From assembly GCF_001682385.1 (NCBI RefSeq), contig NZ_CP016210.1, positions 4,278,001 to 4,342,000 of the forward strand: a stretch of 64,000 nt of DNA, read 5' to 3'. Within the stretch, counting starts at the first letter, position 1; the number at the start of each line of letters is the position of its first letter. Shown here piece by piece: positions 10,184 to 20,431 of the stretch. Origin of the DNA: Azoarcus olearius. GTDB taxonomy: Bacteria; Pseudomonadota; Gammaproteobacteria; Burkholderiales; Rhodocyclaceae. The position numbers and the translations under genes are program-made. The notes beneath the pieces were generated by a model. It had not been told where the DNA came from. It saw only the letters and a program-made list of their open reading frames with translations, and made no database searches.

Positions 10184-12253
10184 TCAGGCCTGCATCTGGG
10201 GCGGCAGCGTGGCCGCGCGCAGCAGCGCCTCGAAGGCCCGCGCCGGCACCGGCCGGCTGTACAGATAGCCCTGCGCCTGATCGCAGCACCATTCGCGCAA
10301 CAGCAGCAGCTGGGCTTCGTTCTCCACGCCTTCGGCGATCACCTCCAGCGCGAGCGAGCGCGCAAGGTCGAGGATGGTGCGGGCGACGCTGCGCGCGCTC
10401 GCGTCCGACGGGATGTTGCGCACGAAGGAGCGGTCGATCTTGAGCTTGGCCAGCGGCAGGCGGGTCAGGTAGGCGAGGCTGGAATAGCCGGTGCCGAAAT
10501 CATCCACCGACAGGCGCACGCCGCGATCGGCAAGGTTCAGCATCGCGGCCACCGCGCGCTCGGCGTCCTCCATCAGCACGCTCTCGGTCAGTTCCAGTTC
10601 CAGCGCGCTGCCGGGCAGGCCGTAATGGTCGAGCAGGCGCAGCACGGTGTTGCTGATGTTGAGGCGCTCGAACTGCAGCGCGGACAGATTCACCGCCATC
10701 ACCAGGTCCGGATGGCCGGCCGCGCGCCAGCGCTGCACCTGGCCGAGCGCCTGTTCCAGCACCCATTCGCCGATCGGCAGGATCAGGCCCGACTCCTCCG
10801 CCACCGGGATGAAGCGCACCGGCGAGATCTCGCCATGCTGCGGATGCTGCCAGCGCAGCAGCGCCTCGGCGCCGACGATGCGGCCGCTGGCGATATCCAC
10901 CATCGGCTGATAGACCAGGCTCAACTGGCCGTGGTCGAGCGCGCGCCGCAGCTGGGTTTCGAGCAGCAGCGATTCGAGGATGGGCGCGTTCATCTCGATC
11001 GAGAACATGCGGAAGCCGTTGCGCCCCTCGCGCTTGGCCTGGTACATCGCGATGTCCGCGCTCTGCAGCAGCGCCGGGAAGTCCTTGCCGTCGTCGGGAT
11101 AGCGGGCGATGCCGATGCTGGGCGAGATCGTCAGCTCGCGGTCGTCCAGGTCGAAGGGCGCGGCAAACACTTCGAGGATCTTCTCCGCCAGCCGCACCGC
11201 GCCCTCGGCGCCGGTATCGGGCGCGAGCACGATGAACTCGTCGCCGCCGAGGCGCGCGACGGTGTCCGACAGCCGCACGCTGTCACGCAGGCGCTGGCCG
11301 GCCAGCCGCAGCAGCTGGTCGCCCATCAGGTGGCCGAGCGAATCGTTCACCGTCTTGAAGCGGTCGAGGTCGATGAACATCAGCGTGGCCGCACGGCGAT
11401 CGCGCCCCGCGCGCACCAGCACCTGTCCGGCGCGGTCCTCCAGCAGACTGCGGTTGGGCAGGCCGGTGAGCGGATCGAAATAGGCGAGCTGGCGGATGCG
11501 GTCCTCGGCGGCCTTGATCTCGCTGAGGTCGAACACGGTGCCCACCGAGGCCGGCTGGCCGCGCCAGGTGGAGGGCGCGCCGAACACCATGAACGGGAAG
11601 TGCGAGCCGTCGCGGCGCAGCCCGGTCAGTTCGAACGGGTGGCCCGGTTCGCCGCGCGCACGGCGCGCGAGCTGCTCGCGCACGTACTCGCGTTCCTCGG
11701 CGACCACGAGGTCGAGCGGGCCGAGCTTGTCGACCAGCTCGTCCGCGCTGTAGCCGAAGTAGCGGCACAGCTCGGGATTGACGTAACGGAAGCGGAAATC
11801 CTGCAGCACATACACGCCGACCAGCGCCGCGCCCATGGTCGCGCGGTACTGCTGCTCGCTTTCCTCCAGCGCGCGCATGTGGCGGCGCGGCTCGGTCAGG
11901 TCTTCGACTACCGCCAGCCGGGCGCGGCGGCCTTCCCATTCGATGCCGCGGCTGAACGAGCGCGCTTCGAAACAGCTTCCGTCCGCGCGCCGCAACTGCC
12001 ACTCGCCCGAACTCCAGTCCGTGTCGCTCAGTCCGGCGATGTAGCCCATCATCCGATCGACATAGTCATTGGCCACCATGTCGATGACCTGGCTGCCCAC
12101 CATCGTCTCGCGCTGGTGGCCGAACCAGCGCAACGCGACGTCGTTGACCTCCAGCACGCGCAGCGTGACGGGGTCGTAGACCAGCACCGGCAGCGGGAAC
12201 AGCGACAGCTGTGCCGCGCTCAGGCTGGCGTCCACGGGCGCGCCGAGCTTCAT
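10184..12253 (-). CDS. PAS-PAS-GGDEF-EAL cyclic-di-GMP enzyme
   Basis: 689-residue cytoplasmic protein with no membrane segment. PAS domains occupy roughly residues 15-125 and 135-255. The GGDEF domain (about 265-425) has an intact GGDEF active site and an RLSD inhibitory site exactly five residues before it, so it can probably both make c-di-GMP and be product-inhibited. The EAL domain (about 435-680) has EALLRW, ELTESVLMED and DDFGTGYSSL, the residues needed for c-di-GMP hydrolysis. Both activities look possible, and the net direction cannot be read from sequence. The PAS domains probably sense a small ligand or redox state. Confidence 0.9.
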   Translation of the reverse strand: MKLGAPVDASLSAAQLSLFPLPVLVYDPVTLRVLEVNDVALRWFGHQRETMVGSQVIDMVANDYVDRMMGYIAGLSDTDWSSGEWQLRRADGSCFEARSFSRGIEWEGRRARLAVVEDLTEPRRHMRALEESEQQYRATMGAALVGVYVLQDFRFRYVNPELCRYFGYSADELVDKLGPLDLVVAEEREYVREQLARRARGEPGHPFELTGLRRDGSHFPFMVFGAPSTWRGQPASVGTVFDLSEIKAAEDRIRQLAYFDPLTGLPNRSLLEDRAGQVLVRAGRDRRAATLMFIDLDRFKTVNDSLGHLMGDQLLRLAGQRLRDSVRLSDTVARLGGDEFIVLAPDTGAEGAVRLAEKILEVFAAPFDLDDRELTISPSIGIARYPDDGKDFPALLQSADIAMYQAKREGRNGFRMFSIEMNAPILESLLLETQLRRALDHGQLSLVYQPMVDIASGRIVGAEALLRWQHPQHGEISPVRFIPVAEESGLILPIGEWVLEQALGQVQRWRAAGHPDLVMAVNLSALQFERLNISNTVLRLLDHYGLPGSALELELTESVLMEDAERAVAAMLNLADRGVRLSVDDFGTGYSSLAYLTRLPLAKLKIDRSFVRNIPSDASARSVARTILDLARSLALEVIAEGVENEAQLLLLREWCCDQAQGYLYSRPVPARAFEALLRAATLPPQMQA

Positions 12254-12321
12254 CGCGGTTAATCCTTAAGTAATACGTCGCCGGATTCTAGCGGCCCGGT
12301 TCGCGAACGGGGCGACGGATT

Positions 12322-14283
12322 TCACGTAGGACTGCGATCCGCACCCAGTCGCGCAGCGAGGCCGGAATGGCGCCGCGTCGGCCGTTCGCACGCGGCAGCG
12401 AACACCGCCGCCCCGCCGGCCACGCAAACGCGCTGCGCGGCGCGCGTCACCCCGGTGTACAGCAGCTCGCGGCTCAATACCCGCACCGGCTGGGCCGGCA
12501 GCACCACCAGCACCTCCTCGAACTCCGAACCCTGGCTCTTGTGGATCGTGAGCGCGAAGGCATCGTCGTGCGCCGGCAGGCGTTGCGGCGGCAGCGCGCG
12601 AAACCCGCCGCCCTGCAGCGCAAACCACACCGCCAGCGTGCCGTCGGCGTCCGGCAGGCAGAGGCCGACGTCGCCGTTGTAGAGGCCGAGCAGGTAGTCA
12701 TTGCGCAGCACGATCACCGCGCGGCCGGGATACCAGCGCGCGCCGGCGCCGCGGTCGAGCGGGTGAGCGAGCTGCGCGCGCAGCCAGCGCGCGAGATGGG
12801 CATTGAGCGCACCGAGGCCGCGCGGGCCGTCGTGCACCGCGGCCAGCACGCGGAAGCGGTCGAACGCCGCAAAGGCCGTCGCCACCGCCCGCGCCGGCGG
12901 CGTCGCCTGGGCGGCAGATTCGCGCAGCGCGGCGAGATAGGGCGCGTAGCCGGTTTCCATCGCCTGCCACAGCGCGGCGCCGGGACGGGCTTCGCCGTCG
13001 TCCAGCCAGCGCGCCGAGGGGTCGGCGCCGGCGGCCAGCCATGCAAGCGCCGTCTCGCCGCGGCCGCCGTTGATGTCGGCGGCGAGGCGGCCGATGCCCG
13101 AATCGGCGGCGAAGCGGTGGCTGCGCGTAAGCCAGACCACGCTGCCCGCCAGCGCGCCGGCGGCCCCAGCCGGCGGGCCGAGTTCATCGGCCATGGCGGC
13201 CGCGCTGCAGCCGGTGAGCGCGGCCAGGCGGGCGACCTCCGCGGCATCAAGCGCGCGCGCGGCCGACACCTCAGCGAACACCGCGCCCGCCTCCACCGCG
13301 GCGAGCTGGTCCTTGTCGCCCAGCAGCACCAGCCGCGCCTCGGGCGGCAGCGCATCGAGCAGCCGCGCCGCGAGCGCGAGGTCGAGCATCGAGGCCTCGT
13401 CCACCACCAGCACGTCCACCGGCAGCGGGTTGCCCGCGTGGTGGCGGAAGCGGCCGGGCTGCGGCGTGACCCCGAGCAGACGGTGCACCGTGTGCGCCTC
13501 GCCCGGCAGCGCCGCCCGCAGCGCCGCGGGCAGGCTGGCGGCGCGCCCGCGCAGGGCTTCGAGCATGCGCGCCGCGGCCTTGCCGGTGGGAGCCGCCAGC
13601 GCGATGCGGGCCTGCGGCTGCAGCCCCAGCAGCGCGCCGAGCAGCGCGGCGACGGTGGTGGTCTTGCCGGTGCCGGGGCCGCCGCTGATCACGGTCAGGC
13701 GGCGTCCGAGCGCGAGCGCCACCGCGATCCGCTGCCAGTCCGGCGCCTCGCCGGCCGGCGCGGGAAAGAGCGGCGCCAGCAGTGCGCGCACGCGCTCGTC
13801 CGCCACCGCGCCCGGGGCGGCCTCGGCGCGCGTGCGCAGCGCCTGCGCGAGGCGTCCTTCTAGGTCGTAGAGGCGGCGCAGATAGAGGCGGTCATCCGCG
13901 TCGAGCACCAGCGGGTGCGCCTCGTGCGCCTCGTGCGCTGCGGCGGCCAGATCGGCGGCCGCCACCACCGCGCCGCTCTCCAGCAGCCGGCTGCGCAGCG
14001 CGGCCACGGCAGCCGGGTCCGCGCCTTCGTCCCACGGCAGCGCGGACTGCTCGTCCCAGCCGGCGTCGTCCTCGCCCCACTCCGGCGCGACCTCGGCCGC
14101 GATCGCCGCGAGCGGCAGGCAGACGTGGCCTGCCGCGCTGGCGAGGCAGAGCCGCTGCGCCGCCGTCGCGAGCGCCGCCAGCGCCGCCTCGCCGGCGCCC
14201 CGCGCGCGCGCCCAGCCGGCGACGCGCTCGGCAAAGCCGGCGGCAAGGTCGAACTGCGCGGGCAGCCCCGCCGGTGCGTTCAC
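12322..14283 (-). CDS. recD: Exodeoxyribonuclease V alpha subunit RecD
   Basis: 653-residue 5'-3' helicase subunit of RecBCD, which processes double-strand breaks for recombination. Walker A GGPGTGKTTTV lies near residue 176, Walker B VLVVDEASMLDL follows, and the C-terminal LTIHKSQGSEFEEV and LLYTGVTRA are SF1B helicase motifs. Start GTG at 14283 overlaps the recB stop by 4 bp (GTGA), so translation is coupled to recB. The N-terminal 130 residues are family-specific. recC is not adjacent; it lies about 7.6 kb beyond recB at 25593-29012. Confidence 0.92.
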   Translation of the reverse strand: MNAPAGLPAQFDLAAGFAERVAGWARARGAGEAALAALATAAQRLCLASAAGHVCLPLAAIAAEVAPEWGEDDAGWDEQSALPWDEGADPAAVAALRSRLLESGAVVAAADLAAAAHEAHEAHPLVLDADDRLYLRRLYDLEGRLAQALRTRAEAAPGAVADERVRALLAPLFPAPAGEAPDWQRIAVALALGRRLTVISGGPGTGKTTTVAALLGALLGLQPQARIALAAPTGKAAARMLEALRGRAASLPAALRAALPGEAHTVHRLLGVTPQPGRFRHHAGNPLPVDVLVVDEASMLDLALAARLLDALPPEARLVLLGDKDQLAAVEAGAVFAEVSAARALDAAEVARLAALTGCSAAAMADELGPPAGAAGALAGSVVWLTRSHRFAADSGIGRLAADINGGRGETALAWLAAGADPSARWLDDGEARPGAALWQAMETGYAPYLAALRESAAQATPPARAVATAFAAFDRFRVLAAVHDGPRGLGALNAHLARWLRAQLAHPLDRGAGARWYPGRAVIVLRNDYLLGLYNGDVGLCLPDADGTLAVWFALQGGGFRALPPQRLPAHDDAFALTIHKSQGSEFEEVLVVLPAQPVRVLSRELLYTGVTRAAQRVCVAGGAAVFAAACERPTRRHSGLAARLGADRSPT

Positions 14284-17200
14284 TGCACGGCCCCCTCTTC
14301 CGCGAGCGGCGCGCGCGTGCCGCCGGCGAGCAGATGGTTCAGCGCCTGCACGACCTCGACCTCCGGTCGATGATGGAACACGCCCGCCGGCTGGCCGTCC
14401 GCCTGCCAGCCCGGCCGCACGCCGCGCACGAACAGGTAGAGCACGCCGCCGAAGTGGCGCGCGTAGTCGTAATCCGGCACGCAGCGCCCGAGGTGGCGGT
14501 GCAGCGCAACGGTGTAGAGCAGGTGCTGGAGGTGATAGCCGTGCGCCTGCATCGCCGCCTCCAGCCGTGCCGGGGCGTAGTCCGCGGGCGCGTTGCCGAG
14601 GTGGTTGGACTTCCAGTCCAGCACCCAGTAGCGGCCGTCGTGCTCGAAGACGAGGTCGATGAAGCCTTTCAGATAGCCTTCCAGCCCGGTGAAGGCGAGC
14701 CGCGGCACGCCATAACCGCGCGCGGCCAGCCAGGCGTTGAGCGCCTCCGCCTCCACCCGCGGCGCCGGCAGGTGGAAGCCGAGTTCGGTGAGGCGGCGCG
14801 CCATCGTCAGCGTGCCGAGGCGCAGCGGCGCCGGGCCCGCGGTCAGCGGCGCGTCCAGCACGTCGCGCAACATGCTGCGCAGCATCGCGTGCAGGCGCGC
14901 GCCGTCGGCCTCGCCGCGCTGCGGGTGATCGGCGAGCGCGCTCTCGATCGCGGCATCCCAGCCGCCGGGGTCGGTGAAGTCGATGCGTTCGAACACCGCG
15001 TGCAGGCAGTCGCCGGCCACCGGCCCGCGCGGGAAACGCAGGATGTCGTCGGCGGCAGGCGGCGGCGCGGGCGGCGACTCGGCCTCGACCGGCACCTGGC
15101 GGGCGTCGTGGTCGCGCGCGGCCTGCTCGTGGGTGGCGCCGAAGATCAGCGCCGAGAAGCTGCCGATGCGCCAGCCCGCGCTCACCTGCGGCGGCCGCGG
15201 CACCCGCGGCACGCGTTCGGCGCCGTCGTCCAGGGCCAGTGCGGCGCCCTCGCCGGCGGGCAGGTCGACGAGCGACATCACGCCGCCGCTCGTCGTCACC
15301 AGTCCGCGCCAGCGCGCGTCGATCTCCGCCGGCGTCATCTTGTGCTCCGCCCACGCCTCGGGGTCCAGCCCGGCGCCCGCCGCCATCCAGTTGAGCAGGC
15401 TGCGCCCGCTTTCGCTGTAGCCCGGCTTGCCGAAGGCCATGCGCGCATAGCAGCCCACCACCAGGTAGCAGCGGTGCACCGCCCGCGTCAGCGCGACGTA
15501 GGCGAGGCGCAGGTCTTCAGCCATCCGTTCGGCGCGGATGCGGGCCGCGATCGTCTTGTCGGCCGCCGCCTCGCTGCGGTAGTCCAGCACCAGCGTGCCG
15601 TCGTCGGCATGCCACGCGCGCATCGGCCCGCGCTCGGTGGGCGGCGGATAGCCATCGAACAGGAAGGGACAGAACACGATGCCGTATTCCAGCCCCTTGG
15701 AACGGTGGATGGTGACGATCTGCACCAGGTTGCGGTCCGACTCCAGCCGCAGCTGGGCCGCCTCACCGCCCTCCTCGGCGCGGCGGGTGGCCAGCGTGCG
15801 CAGCAGCACCTCGGGCGAGGCGGTGCCGGCCGCCTGCTGCAGCAGTTCGGCGAGATGCATCAGGTTGGTCAGCCGGCGCTCGCCGTCGGCACGCGCGAGC
15901 AACCGCGCCGCCACGCCCTCGTCGCTCATCCAGCGCCGCAGCATCACGCCGAAGCCGCGCGCGAGCCAGATCTCGCGCCAGCCGGCAAAGCGGTCGAGTA
16001 CGCGCAACAGCGCGGCCTCGTCGGCGGCAAGCGCGGCGATGGCGGCAGCGCCGTACCCCATCGCCGCGGTCGCGAGGGCCGCCATCACCCGCGCTTCGCG
16101 CGCGGGTTCGGCAATCGCGATCAGCACCCGCTCCAGTTCCTCGGCGTCCTCGGTGTGGAACACGCTGGCCTGCGACAGCTCGACGCTGCCGACGCCGAAC
16201 GCGGCCAGCGCCCGGCGCATGCGCGCGCCCTGGCCGTGGCTGCGCACCAGCACCGCGATGTCGGCCGGCGCCAGCGGGCGCTCGCCGATGCGGACCTCGC
16301 CGGCGGCGCCGGCCGCAAGCAGGCGGGCGATCTCGGCGGCGCTCGCGCGCGCGGCGCGCTGCAGGGCCTGCTCGCGCGGCAGGCGGTGGCCGCCTCCGCC
16401 GCCGTCGCCGCCTTCCTCCTCGGCGGCAGCCTCCAGCGCCTCGTCCTTCGGAATCCGCCACAGCCGCAGCGCCGCCGGGTTGTCGTCGGCCGCATCGAAC
16501 AGCGGCGGGCGCGGCCGCGTGCCCGCGCCGACCTTGCGGTAGTCGAGACCGTCGAGCATGAACACCGCCGGATTGGCGGAGAACAGGCGGTTGCACGCGT
16601 CGATCAGCGCCGCCGAGGAACGCTGGTTGGTCGCCAGCGTGTAGCAGGCATCAGCGCGGTCGCGCGCCGCCAGGTAGGTGTGCAGGTCGGCGCTGCGGAA
16701 GCTGTAGATCGCCTGCTTGGGATCGCCCACCAGGAACAGGCTGCCGTGTCGGCCTTCGGCGTTGTAGACGCGGTCGAAGATCGCGAACTGGAGCGGATCG
16801 GTGTCCTGGAACTCGTCGATCAGCGCGGCCGGGTAGCGCTGGTGGAGCGCCCCGGCGAGCCAGGGCTGGGCGCCAGACGTGAGCGCGGCGTAGGCGTTCC
16901 ACAGGATGTCGTCGAAGGCGATCTGGCGGCGCTCGCGCTTGCGCCGGCGCAGTTCTTCCGCGCCCTCGGCGAGAAACCGCCGCAGCAGTTGCAGCCGCGC
17001 CGCATCCACCGCGGCATCGACCGCGCCGCGCGCGCCGAGCAGGGCGTCGGCCGCGGCAAAGAACAGGCCGGTGGGCGCGCTGCCACCCTTCTTGACCTTG
17101 CCGGCGAGGAACTGCTCGCACAGCAGGTGGAGCTTGCTGTCCTTGTCGCCCGGCAGCGCGCGGCGCGGATCGCCGGCGCCGAGCCAGTCCTGCCACTGGC

Positions 17201-18005
17201 GCCGGGCGCGGGCGAGCGCGTCGGGCTTGTAGCTGGACTTGTTGAGCGCGTCGAGCGCGCCGGACACCGCCTCGCACGGCCCTTCGCCGTCGCCCCAGCG
17301 CGCAACCGCGTCCGCATAGGCGGCTTCCAGCGCCGCGTGCAAGGCGGCCAGATCGGTGGCTTCCGCCTCATCCCAGCGCCGTTCGGCCAGCGGCCGGGCG
17401 AGGTCGCGGCGCAGCATCTCGGCCCAGCCCTCGGGGCTGTCGCCGCATTCGAGCAGGTGGTCCGCCAGCAGCGGCGCCAGCGCGCCGGCGGCGATCTCGC
17501 GCCGCCAGAAGTCCTGCGCCACCTCGCGCCGCAGCGCGCCGTCGTCCTCCGCCAGTTCCAGCGCATAGGGCAGCCCCGCGGCAAAGGGCGTGTCGGCGAG
17601 CGCGCGCTGGCAAAAGCCGTGGATGGTGAAGATTGCCGCCTCGTCGAAGGTCTGCAGCGCGCGCCGCAGGCGTTCGGCCATCAGCGGCGGCTCGATCCCG
17701 GCCGCGCCGGCGCAGGCGATCAGGCCGGGCACGAAGGGGTCCGCGCCGGGATCGCCGCCATCGAGCACGCGCAGGCAGTCGACGATGCGGTCGCGGATGC
17801 GCGAGGACAGTTCCGCGGTGGCGGCCTTGGTGAAGGTCACCACCAGCACCGATTCCACGGCCAGCTCGCGCTCCAGCAGCAGGCGCAGGTAAAGCCCGCA
17901 GATGTTCCAGGTCTTGCCGGTGCCTGCCGAGGCTTCCACCAGGCGCACGCCGTCCAGCGGACAGGTAAACACGTCGAGCGGAAGCGGGTTGGCGATGGCG
18001 GACAT
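14280..18005 (-). CDS. recB: Exodeoxyribonuclease V beta subunit RecB
   Basis: 1241-residue 3'-5' helicase-nuclease of RecBCD. Walker A ASAGTGKTWNI lies near residue 26, VVTFTKAATAEL is motif Ia, LIDEFQDTDPLQ is the UvrD-type motif II, and TIHRSKGLEYGIVF and YVALTRAVHRCY are C-terminal helicase motifs. The C-terminal nuclease domain has GYLKGFIDLVFEHDGRYWVL followed by DWKSNHLG, which holds the Asp and Lys of the PD-(D/E)xK site. It is upstream of recD with a 4 bp overlap and divergent from a TonB-dependent receptor gene. Confidence 0.94.
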   Translation of the reverse strand: MSAIANPLPLDVFTCPLDGVRLVEASAGTGKTWNICGLYLRLLLERELAVESVLVVTFTKAATAELSSRIRDRIVDCLRVLDGGDPGADPFVPGLIACAGAAGIEPPLMAERLRRALQTFDEAAIFTIHGFCQRALADTPFAAGLPYALELAEDDGALRREVAQDFWRREIAAGALAPLLADHLLECGDSPEGWAEMLRRDLARPLAERRWDEAEATDLAALHAALEAAYADAVARWGDGEGPCEAVSGALDALNKSSYKPDALARARRQWQDWLGAGDPRRALPGDKDSKLHLLCEQFLAGKVKKGGSAPTGLFFAAADALLGARGAVDAAVDAARLQLLRRFLAEGAEELRRRKRERRQIAFDDILWNAYAALTSGAQPWLAGALHQRYPAALIDEFQDTDPLQFAIFDRVYNAEGRHGSLFLVGDPKQAIYSFRSADLHTYLAARDRADACYTLATNQRSSAALIDACNRLFSANPAVFMLDGLDYRKVGAGTRPRPPLFDAADDNPAALRLWRIPKDEALEAAAEEEGGDGGGGGHRLPREQALQRAARASAAEIARLLAAGAAGEVRIGERPLAPADIAVLVRSHGQGARMRRALAAFGVGSVELSQASVFHTEDAEELERVLIAIAEPAREARVMAALATAAMGYGAAAIAALAADEAALLRVLDRFAGWREIWLARGFGVMLRRWMSDEGVAARLLARADGERRLTNLMHLAELLQQAAGTASPEVLLRTLATRRAEEGGEAAQLRLESDRNLVQIVTIHRSKGLEYGIVFCPFLFDGYPPPTERGPMRAWHADDGTLVLDYRSEAAADKTIAARIRAERMAEDLRLAYVALTRAVHRCYLVVGCYARMAFGKPGYSESGRSLLNWMAAGAGLDPEAWAEHKMTPAEIDARWRGLVTTSGGVMSLVDLPAGEGAALALDDGAERVPRVPRPPQVSAGWRIGSFSALIFGATHEQAARDHDARQVPVEAESPPAPPPAADDILRFPRGPVAGDCLHAVFERIDFTDPGGWDAAIESALADHPQRGEADGARLHAMLRSMLRDVLDAPLTAGPAPLRLGTLTMARRLTELGFHLPAPRVEAEALNAWLAARGYGVPRLAFTGLEGYLKGFIDLVFEHDGRYWVLDWKSNHLGNAPADYAPARLEAAMQAHGYHLQHLLYTVALHRHLGRCVPDYDYARHFGGVLYLFVRGVRPGWQADGQPAGVFHHRPEVEVVQALNHLLAGGTRAPLAEEGAVQ

Positions 18006-18190
18006 GGCGCGGATTATTCACGACCGCTGCAGCCACGCCAAACCCTTCCGCCCCCACTGCCCGGATCGGGTAGCAGGAACAGTTGTAACGGTGCCGCGGA
18101 TCATTGACGGAGTCCTCGACCGCCACCGATACTTCGTCGCGGGCCGGCTTCGCCGCTGCCACTTAAGTAATAAGAAGATTCGGGAATTCC

Positions 18191-20344
18191 ATGCAGCCAG
18201 CGGCCGCTCTCCGCTCCTGCCCGGCACGCGTTCCGGGCCAGTCCTTTCCTGCCCGCGCGCGCCTCGCGGGCGCGCTTTCCATGCTGTTCGTCGTGCTGCC
18301 GGGCACCGCGCTGGCGAGCGAGGACTTGTTCTTCAGCGAACTGCCCATCGTCGCCACCGTCAGCCGGCTGCCGCAGCGGCTGGCCGACGCTTCGGCGTCG
18401 GTCACCGTGATCGACCGCGACATGATCAAGGCCAGCGGCGCGCGCGACCTCAACGACGTGTTCCGTCTGGTGCCCGGCTTCCAGACCTATCCGAACAACA
18501 CCGACGCCGCGCGCGTCACCTACCACGGCCTCACCGACGAGGACTTCTCGCCCCGCCTGCAGGTGCTGATCGACGGCCGTTCGCAGTATTCGCCGCTGTT
18601 CCGCAACGGGGTGAACTGGGCGACGCTGCCAGTGGCGCTGGAGGACATCGAGCGCATCGAGGTGGTGCGCGGCAGCAACGCGGTGTCCTACGGCTCCAAC
18701 GCCTTCCTCGGCGTCATCAACATCATCACGGTCGAGCCGGCACTGGTGCGCGGCACCTCGATCAGCACCAACATCGGCAACCAGGGCGTGCGCGACCTGA
18801 CGCTGCGCCACGGCACCCATCTCGGTGAAAGCGGCGACCTGCGCATCACGTATCAATCGAAGAAGGACGACGGCCTCAAGGACCAGTTCGACTGGAAGGA
18901 CTCCTTCGAGTCGCGCCTGATCGACCTGCGCTCCGACCTTTGGCTGACCAACCGCGACCAGCTGCAGCTCTCGCTCGGCCATGTGGATGCGGTCACGCGG
19001 CGCGGCCGGCTCGCGCGCCGCAACGGCGTGCTGACCGGCGGCGAAGACCCGGAAAATCCGCTGCGCGATTTCACCCAGTCCGACTCCTACGTGCAGGCCA
19101 TGTGGCGGCATGCGCTGGACGACGGCGCCGACATCCAGCTGCGCTACGCCTACACCGAGAGCCGCGGCTCGGAGATGCACACCGAGCGCTACGGCAACGT
19201 GCTGTTCAAGGTGGATGCGGTCGGCGACCTCGGCACCCGCCACGAAATCGAAGCCCAGCACAGCTTCGCCCCCACCGAAACCACCCGCCTCGCGTGGGGC
19301 GGCGCCTACCGGCTCGACAGCCTCACGTCGGACAACTACCTGCCCGACGGCACGGTGTATCGCCGCGTCGCGCGGATCTTCGGCAACCTGGAATGGAAGC
19401 CGGCCGAGTGGCTGACGACCAACCTCGGCGCCGCCACCGAATACGACTCGATCGCCGGGCGCAATTTCTCGCCGCGCCTCAGCACCAGCTTCCACCTCAA
19501 TCCGGAGAACACGATCCGGATCGGCGCATCGCGCGCGTTCCGCACCGGCGCAACCATCGACTACGTCGGCAACGTCCGCGCCACGCCCTACGGCACCACC
19601 GACGGCTCGCCCGTGCCGGTGATCGCGGTGCAGGACATGTACGGCGACCCCGACATGGCGCAGGAAAAGATCACCACGGTCGAACTCGGCTACCTCGGCG
19701 AATGGTCGGCGCTGCGCAGCAGCCTGGACGTGCGCCTGTTCCGCGAACGTGTTCCCAACCGCACGCTGGCGATCCGCCGCCGCGTCAGCGACCCCGCGCT
19801 GTGCGACCTGCCGCTGCACTGGCGCTGCGCCTCGCCCTACTTCACGCTGCCGATCCAGCGCGTGAAGATCGAGGGCGTGGAATACCAGTGGCGCTGGCAG
19901 CCTTTCAACGACACCCGCTTGCTGCTGGGCCAGTCCTTCATCCGCATCAAGTCCGACTTCCTCACCTCGGCAATGGACTATCCGATGCCGACCACGCTCG
20001 ACGACCCGCGCCAGGCCGCCCGCATCGACGCCCACACCGAACAGTCGGCGCCCCAGCGTTCGACCTCGCTGCTGCTGATGCAGAAGCTGCCGGGCAACAT
20101 CGATTTCTCGCTCGCCGGCTACTGGGTGGACGCGATGAAATGGACGCGCAACAGTTCGGTGGACTTCTACCGCCGCTTCGACATGCGCCTCGGCTACCCC
20201 TTCGAGTTCGGCCCCACGCGGGGCGAGATCGCCTACACCGCGCAGTCCATCAACGGGGCCCACGGCGAATTCAAGTCCAGCGGCGAACCGGCCGACCGCG
20301 TCGTCGACCTGCGCCACTGGGTCACGCTGCGCATCGACCTGTAA
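18191..20344 (+). CDS. TonB-dependent outer-membrane receptor
   Basis: 717 residues. After a basic leader and signal peptide (cleavage near ALA-SE, residue 43), the plug domain includes ASASVTVIDRDMIKASGARD, DVFRLVPGFQTY and the conserved RIEVVRGSNAVSYGSNAFLG segment near residue 160. The remaining ~520 residues form the beta-barrel. It imports an unidentified siderophore, vitamin or other ligand using TonB energy. The barrel ends in Leu instead of the usual aromatic residue. No metabolic neighbour hints at the ligand; the gene is divergent from recB over 185 bp. Confidence 0.88.
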   Translation: MQPAAALRSCPARVPGQSFPARARLAGALSMLFVVLPGTALASEDLFFSELPIVATVSRLPQRLADASASVTVIDRDMIKASGARDLNDVFRLVPGFQTYPNNTDAARVTYHGLTDEDFSPRLQVLIDGRSQYSPLFRNGVNWATLPVALEDIERIEVVRGSNAVSYGSNAFLGVINIITVEPALVRGTSISTNIGNQGVRDLTLRHGTHLGESGDLRITYQSKKDDGLKDQFDWKDSFESRLIDLRSDLWLTNRDQLQLSLGHVDAVTRRGRLARRNGVLTGGEDPENPLRDFTQSDSYVQAMWRHALDDGADIQLRYAYTESRGSEMHTERYGNVLFKVDAVGDLGTRHEIEAQHSFAPTETTRLAWGGAYRLDSLTSDNYLPDGTVYRRVARIFGNLEWKPAEWLTTNLGAATEYDSIAGRNFSPRLSTSFHLNPENTIRIGASRAFRTGATIDYVGNVRATPYGTTDGSPVPVIAVQDMYGDPDMAQEKITTVELGYLGEWSALRSSLDVRLFRERVPNRTLAIRRRVSDPALCDLPLHWRCASPYFTLPIQRVKIEGVEYQWRWQPFNDTRLLLGQSFIRIKSDFLTSAMDYPMPTTLDDPRQAARIDAHTEQSAPQRSTSLLLMQKLPGNIDFSLAGYWVDAMKWTRNSSVDFYRRFDMRLGYPFEFGPTRGEIAYTAQSINGAHGEFKSSGEPADRVVDLRHWVTLRIDL

Positions 20345-20431
20345 GCAGCGCGCGCCGCAGCGACGGCGCGCGGCTTTGGCGGCGGCGGCCGTAGAATCGG
20401 CCCTCGATCCGCTTTTCGCCCTCTCCACCCG

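Noticed and set aside
12265-12275. CTTAAGTAATA shared with 18171-18181
   Set aside because: The two copies lie in opposite orientations relative to their genes, and a short AT-rich match is expected by chance.
13782-18107. 1441-codon plus-strand frame opposite recB
   Set aside because: It is a shadow of recB in GC-rich DNA: Arg/Gly/Ala/His-rich with no motifs, while recB has all helicase and nuclease motifs.
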